NCBI RefSeq assembly: GCF_900089455.2
Contig: NZ_LT907988.1
Span: forward strand, 2,542,001-2,606,000
DNA length: 64,000 bases
Direction of reading: 5' to 3'
Origin: Orrella dioscoreae
Lineage (GTDB): Bacteria > Pseudomonadota > Gammaproteobacteria > Burkholderiales > Burkholderiaceae_B
The position numbers and the translations under genes are program-made. Position 1 is the stretch's first letter. Every line of letters begins with the position of its first letter. Shown here in pieces: positions 51,480 to 61,790 of the stretch. Under the pieces are notes generated by a model. The model was not told the origin of the DNA. It did not search any database and saw only the letters and a list, made by a program, of their open reading frames with translations.

Positions 51480-53771
51480 ATGGCTTTCGGATTCAGGAAC
51501 GCATCCTCCGGACTGCTCGCCGCACTGAAAGCCGGGTCACGCCTGGGCAGGCGTACCGGCAAGCAAAAATCCCCCGACAAGAAACCCGGCGCCGAGGCGG
51601 CTGAAACCGCCACGGCGCCGGTGGCTGCGCCCATCGCTTCGCTGGCGGGCCTGACCGAGATCATCTCGCATTATCTCGACGAAAAAGACGTCGCCCGCGT
51701 CCGCGAGGCCTACCGCTTCTCCGACCAGGCCCACCTGGGCCAATTCCGCGCCAGCGGCGCGCCCTACATTTCGCACCCCATCGCCGTCACCGAGATCTGT
51801 GCGGGCTGGAAGCTGGACGCGCATGCGCTCATGGCCGCCCTGCTGCACGACGTGATGGAAGACCAGCACGTGGCCAAGCACGAGCTGGCCGAGCGTTTTG
51901 GGGCGGAAGTGGCGGAACTCGTCGACGGCCTGTCCAAGCTCGACCGCCTGGATTTCGCCTCCAAGGCGCAGCAGCAGGCCGAGAGCTTTCGCAAGATGCT
52001 CCTGGCCATGGCGCGCGACGTGCGCGTCATCCTCATCAAGCTGGCCGATCGCGTGCACAACATGCGCACGCTCGATGCCGTCTCGCCGGAAAAGCGCCGC
52101 CGCATCGCGCGCGAGACCCTGGACATCTATGCACCCATCGCGCACCGCCTGGGCCTGAACCTGCTGTTCCGCGAGCTGGAAGACCTGTGCTTCGAGGCCA
52201 TGTGCCCGAACCGCTACCGCGTGCTCAAGCGCGCCGTGCTGGCTGCCCGAGGCAACCGCCGCGAGGTCATCGGCAAGATTTCCGATGCCGTGCGCGCCGC
52301 CCTGCCCGCCGCCGGCATCGAGGCCGAGGTCAGCGGCCGCGAGAAGACGCTCTACGGCATCTACCGCAAGATGGCCGACCAGAAGAAGTCCTTTTCGGAA
52401 GTGCTGGACATCTACGGCTTTCGCGTCATCGTGCATACGCTGCCCGAGTGCTATCTGGCCCTGGGCACGCTGCACCAGCTGTACCGGCCCGTGCCGGGCA
52501 AGTTCAAGGACTACATCGCCATTCCCAAGCTCAATGGCTACCAGTCCCTGCACACCACGCTGGTCGGCCCCTATGGCACGCCGGTGGAGTTCCAGTTCCG
52601 CACGCGCGACATGCATCACGTCGCCGAGGAAGGCGTCGCGTCGCACTGGCTCTACAAGGAAGACGACCTCACTCTCAATGATCTGCAGAAGCGCACGCAC
52701 CAGTGGCTGCAGTCGCTGCTCGACATCCAGAGCCAGACGGGTGATTCGGGTGAGTTCCTCGAATACATCAAGGTCGACCTCTTCCCCGACGCGGTCTATG
52801 TCTTCACGCCGCGCGGCAAGATCATCTCGCTGCCGCGTGGCGCCACGCCCGTGGACTTCGCCTACGCCATCCACACCGACGTGGGCCACCAGGCCGTGGC
52901 CGCGAAGATCAACAACGAATACCAGCCGCTGCGCACCGAGCTGAACAGCGGCGACACCGTCGAGATCATCACGTCGGCCGCCTCGCGCCCCAGCGCGCAA
53001 TGGCTGAACTACGTCCGCACCGGCCGTGCCCGCTCGGAAATCCGGCATTACCTGCGCACCGTGAAGTACGCCGAGTCCGTCGGCTTCGGCGAGCGCCTGT
53101 TGTCGCAGGCCTTGCAGGAAATCAAGCTGGACCTGCCCGCGGCCGACGATCCGGTCTGGGACAAGCTGGCCCGCAGCACGGGCGCGCGCTCGCGCGACGA
53201 AATCCTGGCCGACATCGGCCTGGGCAAGCGCCTGGCCGCGGTCGTCGCGCGCCGTTTCGCGCCCGAGCACCCGCTGGTGGCCACCACGGCCGCCGCGGTG
53301 GATGAAATCACCGCGGCGCGCGCCGCGCCCATGACCATCCAGGGCAACGAGGGCCAGGCAGTGCAGCTGGCGCCTTGCTGCGGCCCCATTCCGGGCGACA
53401 GCATCATCGCCGGCATCCGCCTGGGCCACGGCCTGGTCGTGCACACCGAAGACTGCCCGGTGGCGCAGCGCAACCGCGCGCGCGAACCGGAACGCTGGGT
53501 GGCGGTGGCCTGGGATGCCAACACGGCCAAGCACTTCTCCACCCGCCTGGACATCGTCACCCGCAACGAGCGCGGCGTGCTGGGCCGCATCGCCGCCGAA
53601 ATCACGGCCACCGATGCCAACATCGTCCATGTGAACATGCATGACGATGCCGTCTCCACGGTGGCGCTGAACCTGACCATCCAGGTCGAGAACCGCAAGC
53701 ACCTGGCTCACGTCATCCGTGCCGTGCGGCGTGTGCCGCACGTGCAGAAGATCGTGCGCGTGCGGGGCTAG
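51480..53771 (+). CDS. spoT: Bifunctional (p)ppGpp synthetase/hydrolase
   Basis: Makes and breaks the stringent-response alarmone. The 763 residues contain an HD hydrolase domain (ALLHDVMED near residue 122, intact HD pair), the synthetase domain (GREKTLYGIYRKM near residue 285 and YGFRVIV), a TGS domain (TPRGKIISLPRGATPVDFAYAIH, core LPRGATPVDFAY) and a C-terminal ACT domain. Both catalytic halves look active, unlike RelA, where the hydrolase is degenerate. It follows rpoZ by 25 bases. Confidence 0.95.
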   Translation: MAFGFRNASSGLLAALKAGSRLGRRTGKQKSPDKKPGAEAAETATAPVAAPIASLAGLTEIISHYLDEKDVARVREAYRFSDQAHLGQFRASGAPYISHPIAVTEICAGWKLDAHALMAALLHDVMEDQHVAKHELAERFGAEVAELVDGLSKLDRLDFASKAQQQAESFRKMLLAMARDVRVILIKLADRVHNMRTLDAVSPEKRRRIARETLDIYAPIAHRLGLNLLFRELEDLCFEAMCPNRYRVLKRAVLAARGNRREVIGKISDAVRAALPAAGIEAEVSGREKTLYGIYRKMADQKKSFSEVLDIYGFRVIVHTLPECYLALGTLHQLYRPVPGKFKDYIAIPKLNGYQSLHTTLVGPYGTPVEFQFRTRDMHHVAEEGVASHWLYKEDDLTLNDLQKRTHQWLQSLLDIQSQTGDSGEFLEYIKVDLFPDAVYVFTPRGKIISLPRGATPVDFAYAIHTDVGHQAVAAKINNEYQPLRTELNSGDTVEIITSAASRPSAQWLNYVRTGRARSEIRHYLRTVKYAESVGFGERLLSQALQEIKLDLPAADDPVWDKLARSTGARSRDEILADIGLGKRLAAVVARRFAPEHPLVATTAAAVDEITAARAAPMTIQGNEGQAVQLAPCCGPIPGDSIIAGIRLGHGLVVHTEDCPVAQRNRAREPERWVAVAWDANTAKHFSTRLDIVTRNERGVLGRIAAEITATDANIVHVNMHDDAVSTVALNLTIQVENRKHLAHVIRAVRRVPHVQKIVRVRG

Positions 53772-53839
53772 TTTCCGGCCCGGCCTTGCTCCTTGTCCGC
53801 AATATCGGTTGCGGAAACGAAATCGCAGCCCATAGAATA

Positions 53840-53858
53840 ATAATAATTCTCATTATTC
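53840..53858 (+). promoter_or_regulatory. Fur-box-like site upstream of the iron-signalling genes
   Basis: AATAATAATTCTCATTATT matches the 19-base Fur consensus at 14 of 19 positions. It lies 46 bases before the sigma-factor gene, in a short AT-rich patch amid GC-rich DNA. Iron repression of the following sigma/FecR/receptor genes is the natural reading. Confidence 0.7.
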
Positions 53859-53904
53859 CGGGCTGTCTTCCTTTCCTGCCCCGATTCCGCTCAAGGACCG
53901 CATC

Positions 53905-54411
53905 GTGCCGGGTGTCACACTCGACTCGCAACATCTACACGCCCTCTACAGCGATCATCACGGCTGGCTGCATGGCTGGCTGCGCCGCAGGCTGGGCAAC
54001 ACCTGGGACGCCGCGGACCTGGCCCATGACACCTTCATCCGCGTGATGACGGGCCGCCGTCCGGTGGCGGATCTCGGCCCCGAGCCACGCGCCCTGCTCA
54101 CGCATATCGCCAAGGGCCTGGTGGTCGACCATTGGCGGCGGCAGGAGGTCGAGCGGGCGTATCTCGACGCGTTGTCGCAATTGCCCGAGGCCAGCCATCC
54201 GTCGCCCGAGAGCCGCTTGCTGATCCTGCAGGCGCTCTGCCGCATCGAGGCCATGCTGCGCGGGCTGCCCGCCCGCACGCGGGAAATCTTCCTGCTCGCC
54301 CAGCTCGACGGCCTGACGTATGCCGTGATCGCCAGGCGGATGGGCGTGTCGCTGATCACGGTGAAACGGCACATGCGCGATGCCTTCCTTGCCTGCCTGG
54401 CGTTGGACTGA
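53905..54411 (+). CDS. FecI-type ECF sigma factor
   Basis: A 168-residue iron-starvation sigma factor. Region 2: LADLAHDTFIRVM-like (AADLAHDTFIRVM near residue 37); region 4: LTYAVIARRMGVSLITVKRHM near residue 140. The start is a GTG at 53905 with AAGGA upstream. It overlaps fecR (TGATG). The order sigma-FecR-TonB receptor and the upstream Fur box define an iron-uptake signalling operon. Confidence 0.93.
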   Translation: MPGVTLDSQHLHALYSDHHGWLHGWLRRRLGNTWDAADLAHDTFIRVMTGRRPVADLGPEPRALLTHIAKGLVVDHWRRQEVERAYLDALSQLPEASHPSPESRLLILQALCRIEAMLRGLPARTREIFLLAQLDGLTYAVIARRMGVSLITVKRHMRDAFLACLALD

Positions 54412-55424
54412 TGCCGGCCGCTGAAACCCTGCCGCTGGGCGCGGCCACGCCGCACGCCATCGACCCTGCCATCCTTGGCGAGGCTGCTGACTGGCTGGTG
54501 CGGCTGCAATCCGGCGAGGCCAGCCAGGCCGACCGGGACGGGCTGGCCCGCTGGCGTGCTCTGGATCCTGCCCATGAGGCGGCCTGGCTGCGGGCCGAGG
54601 GCTTGCTGCGCACTTTCGGCCAGGTGCCCGCGCCGCTTGGGCGCGGCACCCTCGCCCGCCTGCGACGCCCCGGCCGGCGCGCGGCGATGGGCCTGGGGCT
54701 GATCTCGCTGCTGGCGCCCCTGGCGTGGCTGGGCGCACGGCGCGCGCCTTGGCAGACCTGGACCGCCGACCTTTCGACCGAAACAGGGCAACGCATGACG
54801 GTGACCCTGGCCGATGGCACGCTGTTGCACATGAACACCCGTAGCGCCGTCGATATCGCATTCGACGCGTCGGCGCGCGTGCTGACCCTGCGCAGCGGCG
54901 AAATCCTGCTGACCAGCCCGCAGGATGCCGACAGCCGCGCCCTGCCCCCCTTCGAAGTGCGCACGGCCCAGGGCAGCCTGCGCCCGCTGGGCACGCACTA
55001 CGCCGTCAGGCAGATGGCCGGGGCAACGCGGGTGTCCGTGTTCTCGGGTGCGGTGGCCCTGCGTCCAGCCCAAGGCCATCCGAGGGTGTTGAGGGCTGGC
55101 GAACAGGCGAGCTTCACGGCGCGGGACATTTCGCCCGTCGGCGAGGCCGACCCCAACGCGCAGCTTTGGGGCCAGGGCATGCTGATGGCGCAGGACTTGC
55201 GGCTGGGCACGTTGCTGGACGAACTGGGCCGCTACCACCGGGGCGTGCTGCGCCGTGACCCGGCCGTGGAAGATCTGGCCGTCACCGGCGCCTTTCCCTT
55301 GGACGATATTCCGCGCAGCCTTTCGCTGCTGTCCCAGACCCTGCCGGTGCGCCTTGGGGGATATCCGCCGTACTGGATCACCGTCGAGCGCGCGCCGGAC
55401 CGGCGCCCGAATGGCGCGCGCTGA
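54411..55424 (+). CDS. FecR-family anti-sigma regulator
   Basis: A 337-residue inner-membrane regulator. The cytoplasmic N-terminus (DWLVRLQSGEASQADRDGLARW, core DWLVRLQSG) binds the sigma factor; a membrane segment lies near residues 92-110; the periplasmic FecR domain contains QRMTVTLADGTLLHMNTRSAVD (core LHMNTRSAV). The C-terminal ~70 residues should touch the receptor's STN domain. The start overlaps the sigma-factor stop, which implies coupled translation. Confidence 0.93.
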   Translation: MPAAETLPLGAATPHAIDPAILGEAADWLVRLQSGEASQADRDGLARWRALDPAHEAAWLRAEGLLRTFGQVPAPLGRGTLARLRRPGRRAAMGLGLISLLAPLAWLGARRAPWQTWTADLSTETGQRMTVTLADGTLLHMNTRSAVDIAFDASARVLTLRSGEILLTSPQDADSRALPPFEVRTAQGSLRPLGTHYAVRQMAGATRVSVFSGAVALRPAQGHPRVLRAGEQASFTARDISPVGEADPNAQLWGQGMLMAQDLRLGTLLDELGRYHRGVLRRDPAVEDLAVTGAFPLDDIPRSLSLLSQTLPVRLGGYPPYWITVERAPDRRPNGAR

Positions 55425-55507
55425 TACCTTTCTGGCACTTGTCCGGTGTGCATGAGGAAGGCGGCATCAATGCCGCCACCCTCTCACTCTCAAGGCAAAG
55501 GTAGACC

Positions 55508-57991
55508 ATGACGGCACGCCGGCATCTCCAGGCGCGGGGCGCACGCCACGCAGCGCACTTGTCCGCGACGGACACGACTCGCCAGACCACTCCCCCGCGC
55601 CGGGCCCCGGTACTGGCCCTGGCCGGCGCGCTGCTTGGCGTGGGGCTGGGCGCGCTCACCCTTCCCGCTCCCCTGCTGGCGGCCACCGTGCAGGAAGGCG
55701 ACGAGCGGCGCACTTATGCCATTGCGGGCGGCAGGCTGGGCGATGTGCTGGCACGTTTCGCCGCCACCGCCGGCGTGCCGCTCTCGTTCGACCCGCAACT
55801 GCTGGCGGGGCGCGGCAGCGACGGGCTGCAGGGTTCATACACCATCAAGGAAGGGTTTGACCGACTGCTCGCGGGCAGCGGCTATGTCTTGCGCGACATG
55901 GGCGCGGCGGGCTATTCCCTGCAGGCACTGCCGGCGCCAGTCGGCCAATTGGGGCCGCCCCACTTGCTGGCGCCGGTGACGGTCACCGCCACGCTGTATG
56001 GCTCGCGCGAAACCACCGCGCTGAACAACTCCTCGGCCTCGGTCGGCATCGTCAAGGCCGAAGACATCGCGCTTGGCCAGATCACCACGGTCCAGGACAG
56101 CTTCCGCCGGCTGGCGAACGTGATGGACGCCGCCTTCCTGAATTCCGGCTTCGTCATCCGAGGCATGAGCACGGAAGGCTTCGTGCCGTCCGGCGCGCCC
56201 ATGGGCTCGGTCTATGTCGACGGCGTGCTGCAAACGCGCTACAGCGCCCGCTTTGGCGCACGCAATCTGTGGGATGCGGAGCAGGTCGAGGTCTATCGCG
56301 GCCCGCAATCCACCCTGAGCGGCCGCGCCGCGACGGCGGGCGCGGTGTACATCAAGACCAAGGATCCCACCTTCAAGCGGGAAGCCGAGCTGTCCGGCAC
56401 GGGCGGCAACCATGACCTTTGGGGCACGGCCTTCATGCTCAACACGCCGCTCTCGGAAGACCAGCTGGCGCTGCGCATCAGCGGTTCCGTCGAGCGGGCG
56501 AAGACGCCCGTCAGCTATCCGACCTATCGGCAATACGCCAACTACGACCGATTCAAGACCGAGATCAGCAACAACCTGCGCGCCAAGCTGCTGTTGCTGC
56601 CCGCCTCGGCGCCCAGCACCAGGGCGGTGCTGAGCTACGCCTATTCGGACGACCGGCCCAACGAGCGCCTGGTCGGCGAAGGGGCGGACTTCGGCTTCGG
56701 TGACGCGCGTGGAGACTGGTACGCCTTCCCGACCTACGCGGAGTTCAGGCAGACCACCGTGCACAACCTGGGCCTGGAACTGACCCATGACTTCAACGAC
56801 TCGCTGCGCCTGACCTCGCAGACGGGCAACCACCTGGGCAAGACGCGGCGCCGCTCCGTCGACGCGGGCACGGCTGGCCTGGTCGACGGCCTTTCCGGCG
56901 AAGTCGAGGACAGGCTGCTCACGCAGGAGTTGCGACTGAACTACGAAGGCGAGCGCTGGAGCTGGGTGGCGGGCGTGTTCGGCAGCTACCAGGACTATGA
57001 CTCCACCTTCGGCGCGGCGCTGGTGCCGCACCTCCAACTGGCCGAAAGCTTCCGCCGGCGAACCACCAACCTGGCGGCGTTCGGCGAAGCCACCTACGAA
57101 TTCCTGCCCACCTGGCGCGCGACACTGGGCGGCCGCCTGGACTACCTGCGCGAACGCACCGCGCAGCGCAACGCCGAAACCTACCCTTATGGCGGCGTGC
57201 CCTTCACTTACGAAAACAGCGCCGACTTCGACGAGTACAACTTCGTGCCGAAAGTGGGACTGTCGAAATCGATCACGCCGGACCACACGGTGGGCGCCAC
57301 CTATACGCAGGGGTTCCGCACGGGCGGCTTCTATGTGAACTACAACACGGGCCAAGCCCAATACTACGACCCGGAAACCGCGCAGAACTACGAGTTGTAC
57401 TACAAAGGCAGCTATCTGGACGGACGCCTGTCCTTGAACGCCAACCTGTTCCTGACGCGCTACAAGGACCAGCAGATCGAGATCCGCCCCGATCCCGCGG
57501 ACCAGTCCTATCGCGAGACCGCCAACGCGGCCTCGTCACGGACCTGGGGCCTGGAAATCGAGCCCACCTACCAGGCCAATGAGCGGCTGTCCCTGTTCGC
57601 GTCGCTGGGGTACCTGAACACCAGGTTCCAGCGTTTCAACCACGCCAGCTACGGCGACCTGTCGGGCCGCGCCTTTCCCGAAGCCCCCGAGTGGAGCGTG
57701 GGCCTGGGCGGGCGGTATCAGTGGCCCGGCGGTTTCTACCTGGCCGCCGACGCCAAGTACACCTCGGGCTACGAGGGCCGCTTCGGCATTCCGCCACAGG
57801 ACACGATCGGCTCGCGCGTCATCGTCAACGCGCAGCTTGGATACCGCCAGGATCGCTGGCAGGTGAGCGTGTTCGCCAGGAACCTGTTCGACAAGCGCTA
57901 CGTCACCTTCATCGACCGCGAAGCGCAGCCGGCCTATGCCCAGCTGGGCGCCGAGCGCAGCGTTGGCGTGAATCTGAAACTCAGGTTCTGA
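55508..57991 (+). CDS. TonB-dependent receptor with STN signalling domain
   Basis: An 827-residue outer-membrane receptor. After a long N-terminal extension with the signal peptide (cut near LLAA, residue ~60) comes an STN domain (residues ~68-142), then the plug (NVMDAAFLNSGFVIRGMS, VEVYRGPQSTLSGRAATAGA) and a 22-strand-type barrel ending in LKLRF with the usual terminal phenylalanine. The STN domain means that ligand binding is reported through the upstream FecR to the sigma factor. The ligand, a ferric siderophore or haem-like compound, is not evident. Confidence 0.92.
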   Translation: MTARRHLQARGARHAAHLSATDTTRQTTPPRRAPVLALAGALLGVGLGALTLPAPLLAATVQEGDERRTYAIAGGRLGDVLARFAATAGVPLSFDPQLLAGRGSDGLQGSYTIKEGFDRLLAGSGYVLRDMGAAGYSLQALPAPVGQLGPPHLLAPVTVTATLYGSRETTALNNSSASVGIVKAEDIALGQITTVQDSFRRLANVMDAAFLNSGFVIRGMSTEGFVPSGAPMGSVYVDGVLQTRYSARFGARNLWDAEQVEVYRGPQSTLSGRAATAGAVYIKTKDPTFKREAELSGTGGNHDLWGTAFMLNTPLSEDQLALRISGSVERAKTPVSYPTYRQYANYDRFKTEISNNLRAKLLLLPASAPSTRAVLSYAYSDDRPNERLVGEGADFGFGDARGDWYAFPTYAEFRQTTVHNLGLELTHDFNDSLRLTSQTGNHLGKTRRRSVDAGTAGLVDGLSGEVEDRLLTQELRLNYEGERWSWVAGVFGSYQDYDSTFGAALVPHLQLAESFRRRTTNLAAFGEATYEFLPTWRATLGGRLDYLRERTAQRNAETYPYGGVPFTYENSADFDEYNFVPKVGLSKSITPDHTVGATYTQGFRTGGFYVNYNTGQAQYYDPETAQNYELYYKGSYLDGRLSLNANLFLTRYKDQQIEIRPDPADQSYRETANAASSRTWGLEIEPTYQANERLSLFASLGYLNTRFQRFNHASYGDLSGRAFPEAPEWSVGLGGRYQWPGGFYLAADAKYTSGYEGRFGIPPQDTIGSRVIVNAQLGYRQDRWQVSVFARNLFDKRYVTFIDREAQPAYAQLGAERSVGVNLKLRF

Positions 57992-57996
57992 TGCAG

Positions 57997-58030
57997 AACG
58001 GCCCCAGGCACGCAGATGCCCGGGGCCGTT
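57997..58030. terminator. Terminator between the TonB receptor and glnQ
   Basis: AACGGCCCC pairs with GGGGCCGTT across a 16-base loop, directly behind the receptor stop. A suitable bidirectional terminator for two converging genes. Confidence 0.65.
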
Positions 58031-58052
58031 GCCGCGCCACAGCCTGGATGAC

Positions 58053-58781
58053 TCAGGCCACGTGCTGCAGGAAGTCCTTCAGCCGCTGGCTGGGCGGATT
58101 CGCCAGCAGTTCGGTGGGCGGCCCATCATGCGCCACCTTGCCACCGTCGAAGAACACCAGCCGGCTGCCCACCTTGCGGGCGAACTCCATCTCGTGCGTG
58201 ACCACGATCATGGTCATGCCTTCGTCGGCCAGGGTCTTCATGACCTGCAGCACTTCGTGCCGCAGTTCGGGATCCAGCGCCGAGGTGGGTTCATCGAACA
58301 GCATCAGCTTGGGCTTGATGGCCAGCGCGCGGGCGATCGCCACGCGCTGCTGCTGACCGCCGGAAAGCTCGCTGGGATAGTGGTCCATGCGTTCGGCCAG
58401 TCCGACCTTGGCCAGCAGCGCCTGCGCCTGCTGGCGCGCTTCGGCGCGCGGCATGCCGCGCGTGTGGACCGGCCCGAACATCACGTTCTCCAGCGCCGTC
58501 ATCTGCGGGAACAGATTGAACTGCTGGAAGACCATGCCCGCCTCGCGGCGGATTTCCCGGACCTGCTCGGGGGTGCCTGTCACGCTGATGCCGTCCACGC
58601 GCAGCTCGCCGCCCTGGATGGTTTCCAGCACGTTGATGCAGCGCAGGAAGGTGGACTTGCCCGACCCGGACGGGCCGACCACGACGACCACCTCGCCCGC
58701 ATCGATGTCGAGGGTGACACCGTTCAGGACGACGTTATCGCCGAACCGCTTCGTGACGTCGCGAAATTCGACCATGCTCAT
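58053..58781 (-). CDS. glnQ: Glutamine ABC transporter ATP-binding protein
   Basis: A 242-residue polar-amino-acid ATPase. Walker [10 protein letters not shown] near residue 36, signature [16 protein letters not shown], Walker [21 protein letters not shown]. The sequence reads very like E. coli GlnQ down to the C-terminus [14 protein letters not shown]. It overlaps glnP by four bases. Last gene of glnH-glnP-glnQ. Confidence 0.92.
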   Translation of the reverse strand: MSMVEFRDVTKRFGDNVVLNGVTLDIDAGEVVVVVGPSGSGKSTFLRCINVLETIQGGELRVDGISVTGTPEQVREIRREAGMVFQQFNLFPQMTALENVMFGPVHTRGMPRAEARQQAQALLAKVGLAERMDHYPSELSGGQQQRVAIARALAIKPKLMLFDEPTSALDPELRHEVLQVMKTLADEGMTMIVVTHEMEFARKVGSRLVFFDGGKVAHDGPPTELLANPPSQRLKDFLQHVA

Positions 58782-59434
58782 AGTATGCGCATCCTCCGTT
58801 CGATCAGGCGCAGAACCAGCGCGATGGTGCCTGTGAGTATCAGGTAGATGATGGCCACGGCCGACCAGATTTCCACGGCGCGGAAGTTGCTGGCCATGAT
58901 TTCCTGGCCCTGGCGCGTCAGTTCGGCCACGCCGATGACGATGAAGAGCGAGGAGTCCTTCAGGCTGATGATGCACTGGTTGCCCAGCGGCGGGATCATG
59001 CGGCGGAAGGCCACCGGCCCGATGATGTGCAGCAGGATCTTGTGGAACGGCAGGCCCATGGCCTGGCCGGCTTCCTTCAGGCCCTTGTGCACCGACAGCA
59101 GCGCGCCGCGCACGATCTCGGCGATGTAGGCGCCCGAGTTGATGATGAGCGTGACGATGGCCGCCCACTCCGCATCGACGCGGATATTTGCCAGCAGGGG
59201 CAAGGCGAAGTAGATGAACATCACCTGCACGACGATGGGCGTGCCGCGGATGATGGAGACGTAGACCTGCGCGATGCCTGACAGGACGATGTTCCCGTAG
59301 GCCCGGGCGACGCCCGCGAGCGCGCCGAGGATGAAGCCGCCGAAAAGACCCCAGAGGGTGATCTTGACGGTCATTTTGGTGCCCTGGATGAGGCTGGGCA
59401 TGGCTTCGGAGATGACTGTCCAGTCGAATTCCAA
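58778..59434 (-). CDS. glnP: Glutamine ABC transporter permease
   Basis: A 218-residue inner-membrane permease. The segment [18 protein letters not shown] near residue 62 is nearly that of E. coli GlnP. The ATPase-docking loop is [15 protein letters not shown] near residue 137. It follows glnH after a 178-base gap with a strong hairpin and overlaps glnQ. Confidence 0.92.
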   Translation of the reverse strand: MEFDWTVISEAMPSLIQGTKMTVKITLWGLFGGFILGALAGVARAYGNIVLSGIAQVYVSIIRGTPIVVQVMFIYFALPLLANIRVDAEWAAIVTLIINSGAYIAEIVRGALLSVHKGLKEAGQAMGLPFHKILLHIIGPVAFRRMIPPLGNQCIISLKDSSLFIVIGVAELTRQGQEIMASNFRAVEIWSAVAIIYLILTGTIALVLRLIERRMRIL

Positions 59435-59532
59435 ATGCGTCTCCTGGTTGGACTGGGCGGACGCGGCGCAGGGCCGCCCGCCCGGAAAGCATGGCGTTAT
59501 CCGGCTGTCCGGCGCCGCGGCGCCAGGTCCGG

Positions 59533-59565
59533 GCCATTGCCCGCCGATGGCCGGCGGGCAATGGC
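59533..59565 (-). repeat. Strong stem-loop between glnH and glnP
   Basis: A 13-bp perfect stem (GCCATTGCCCGCC / GGCGGGCAATGGC, 7-base loop) in the gap between the binding-protein and permease genes. There is no U-run; message stabilisation or partial termination is likely. Confidence 0.65.
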
Positions 59566-59612
59566 ATTCATGCCGTCTGCAAGGCAGTCAACAGGCCTTG
59601 CTTACCCGGCTT

Positions 59613-60368
59613 TCACTTGGCCTGCTTGCCGAACCACTTGGCGTAGATCTCGTCGTACTTGCCGTTGCCCTTCAACGTGGCGAGCGCCTTGTTGACCTTC
59701 GGCACCAGGTCGCTGCCCTTGGGGAAGGCGATGCCGTAGAAGTCGCCGCTCTTGACCGCGCTGGTGACCTTCACGCGGCCCTTGCCGGCGCTGTTGGCGT
59801 AGTACTGCACGTTGGGGGTGTCGTGCACGGCGGCATCGACGCGGCCCGTGGCCAGTTCAAGATAGGCGTTGTCGATGTTGGGGAAGAGCTTGAGCTTGGC
59901 ATCGGGCACTTCCTTGCGCAGGAAGTCCACCGTGGCCGTGCCGGTCTTCACCGCGACGGTCTTGCCCGACAGCGACTTGGCATCGTTGATGTCGGTGTTC
60001 TTGTCGCTGACCAGGATGGACAGGCCGCTTTCGTAATAGGGGTCGGAGAAGTCGATGACCTTCTTGCGGTCGTCGCGGATCGTGATGCCCGCCAGCGCGG
60101 CGTCGATGTTGCGGGTCTGCAGGCCCGGGATGATGCCGTTGAAGTCCATGGGCTGGAAGCGGAACTTCACGTCCATTTCCTGTGCGATGGCAGTCCAGAG
60201 GTCGATGTCGAAGCCGACGTACTTGTCGCCCTGCTTGAACTCGAAGGGCACGAATGCCGTATCGGTGGCGACCACGAGTTCCTTGTTCTGCGCCGCGGCG
60301 GGGGCCAGGGCGGTCACGCCGAGGGCCATGCCGGCCATGAGGGCGGCAAGCTTGCGATGGATCATCAT
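59613..60368 (-). CDS. glnH: Glutamine ABC transporter substrate-binding protein
   Basis: A 251-residue periplasmic binding protein. The signal peptide is cut after AAA near residue 26. The mature N-terminus [19 protein letters not shown] and [22 protein letters not shown] (core [11 protein letters not shown]) closely match E. coli GlnH. AAGGAG lies 6 bases before the ATG at 60368; a second ATG follows one codon later. First gene of the operon. Confidence 0.92.
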   Translation of the reverse strand: MMIHRKLAALMAGMALGVTALAPAAAQNKELVVATDTAFVPFEFKQGDKYVGFDIDLWTAIAQEMDVKFRFQPMDFNGIIPGLQTRNIDAALAGITIRDDRKKVIDFSDPYYESGLSILVSDKNTDINDAKSLSGKTVAVKTGTATVDFLRKEVPDAKLKLFPNIDNAYLELATGRVDAAVHDTPNVQYYANSAGKGRVKVTSAVKSGDFYGIAFPKGSDLVPKVNKALATLKGNGKYDEIYAKWFGKQAK

Positions 60369-60496
60369 GAAGGGCTCCTTGCAGTGTTGGCGGGCCTGTG
60401 GGGCTTGTGGCCCTTGTTTTCGTCCGGCATCGCTCGGGTGTGCCGGGCTCGATGCCGATCTTACCCCAGGCGGCTCGCCCAGGAAGTAGCGCCTTG

Positions 60497-61747
60497 TTAG
60501 CGATTCCGAGGGAAATCCCGGGCCGGGATGTCGGACCACTGGTTCTCGTCGAACAGCGGCAAGGTGTGCGGGTCTCCCGCCTGCCTTGCCGTTGCCGTGG
60601 GCGCCGAGGCCGCCGGATCATCCGCCCGCAGCAAGGCCCCTGCCCTGACGCCCAGCAGACGCAAGCGCCGCGACAGGGGCACGCGCTTCAGGCACTGGCC
60701 CGCCGCCTGGCGGATCCTCGCGGCATCGGCCGTGGGCAAGGACAAGGTCAGGTCGCGCGTGACGATCTTGAAGTCGTCGTAGCGCAGCTTGATGCCGATG
60801 GTGCGGCTCACATAGCCCTTGCGCGCGAGGTCTGCCGCCAGCTGCGTGCACAGCCGGGTGAAGATGGCGCCCAGCTCGGCCTTGTCCCGCACGGCATGCA
60901 GGTCGCGCTCGAAGGTGGTTTCCCGGCTGATGGACTTCGGTTCGCTGAAAGTGACGACGGGCCGGTCATCCTGGCCATGCGCCACCCGGTGCAGCCAGCC
61001 GCCGGTGTTCTCGCCAAAGGTTTCGCGCAGCCAGTCGGCCTGGGCCGCCGCGATATCCCCCACCGTGTTCAGGCCCAGCGCCTCCAGCTTCTGCGCCAGC
61101 TTGGGGCCGATGCCGTTGACCTTGCGCGCGGCCAGCGGCCAGATCCGCGCAGGCAGGTCCGCCAGGCTCAGCACGGTCAATCCGCCGGGCTTGTCGAGCT
61201 CGGACGCGATCTTGGACAGCAGCTTGTTCGGCGTGATGCCGATGGAACAGCTCAGGCCGGTGGCCGCCAGGACCCGCTGGCGCAGCGCCTGCCCGACCGC
61301 GCGGGCGCCCGCCAGCGGGTCGTCGGCCGTCGCGTCCTGCGCGCCTGGCACATCGGTGAGGTCCAGATAGATCTCGTCGACGCCGCGATCCTCCATGACC
61401 GGCGCGAGCGCGAGCACGGCGTCCTTGAAGCGGCGCGAATACTGGCGGTAGCGGTCGAAATCGACGGGCAGCAGGATGGCCTGAGGCGCCAGCGCGGCGG
61501 CCTTCATCATGCCCATGGCCGAGTGCACGCCGAAGGCGCGCGCCTCATAGGTGGCGGTCGTCACGACGCCGCGGCCGGCGTAGTCCTTCAGCAAGGCGTG
61601 GCGCCAGCTGCCATCGGGCAATTGCTCGGGCGCGCGCTCGCGTCCGCCGATGACGACGGGCTGGCCTTTCAGGTGGGGATAACGCAGCAGCTCAACGGAC
61701 GCATAGAAAGCATCCATGTCCAGGTGGGCAATGAGACGGCGCGTCAC
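60497..61747 (-). CDS. dinB: DNA polymerase IV (Y-family translesion polymerase)
   Basis: A 416-residue error-prone polymerase. The palm motifs [13 protein letters not shown] (residue ~7), YSRRF and [12 protein letters not shown] are intact, followed by the HhH region [16 protein letters not shown] near residue 210 and the little finger. The C-terminus [17 protein letters not shown] lacks an obvious QLxLF beta-clamp motif in standard form, although LPLF may serve. The start is probably the GTG at 61747, where the family sequence begins. No LexA box was recognised upstream. Confidence 0.9.
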   Translation of the reverse strand: MTRRLIAHLDMDAFYASVELLRYPHLKGQPVVIGGRERAPEQLPDGSWRHALLKDYAGRGVVTTATYEARAFGVHSAMGMMKAAALAPQAILLPVDFDRYRQYSRRFKDAVLALAPVMEDRGVDEIYLDLTDVPGAQDATADDPLAGARAVGQALRQRVLAATGLSCSIGITPNKLLSKIASELDKPGGLTVLSLADLPARIWPLAARKVNGIGPKLAQKLEALGLNTVGDIAAAQADWLRETFGENTGGWLHRVAHGQDDRPVVTFSEPKSISRETTFERDLHAVRDKAELGAIFTRLCTQLAADLARKGYVSRTIGIKLRYDDFKIVTRDLTLSLPTADAARIRQAAGQCLKRVPLSRRLRLLGVRAGALLRADDPAASAPTATARQAGDPHTLPLFDENQWSDIPARDFPRNR

Positions 61748-61790
61748 GATGGCGCGCCGCGCGGCCCGAAGGACGCGCGGCGGATGGGAC

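Noticed and set aside
51537-53741. 734-residue open frame antisense to spoT
   Set aside because: Exact mirror of the spoT coding region; no ribosome-binding site and no family resemblance.
59435-59612. Riboswitch between glnH and glnP
   Set aside because: The region holds one simple stem-loop with no conserved aptamer-like junction, and its position behind the first gene suits message stabilisation.
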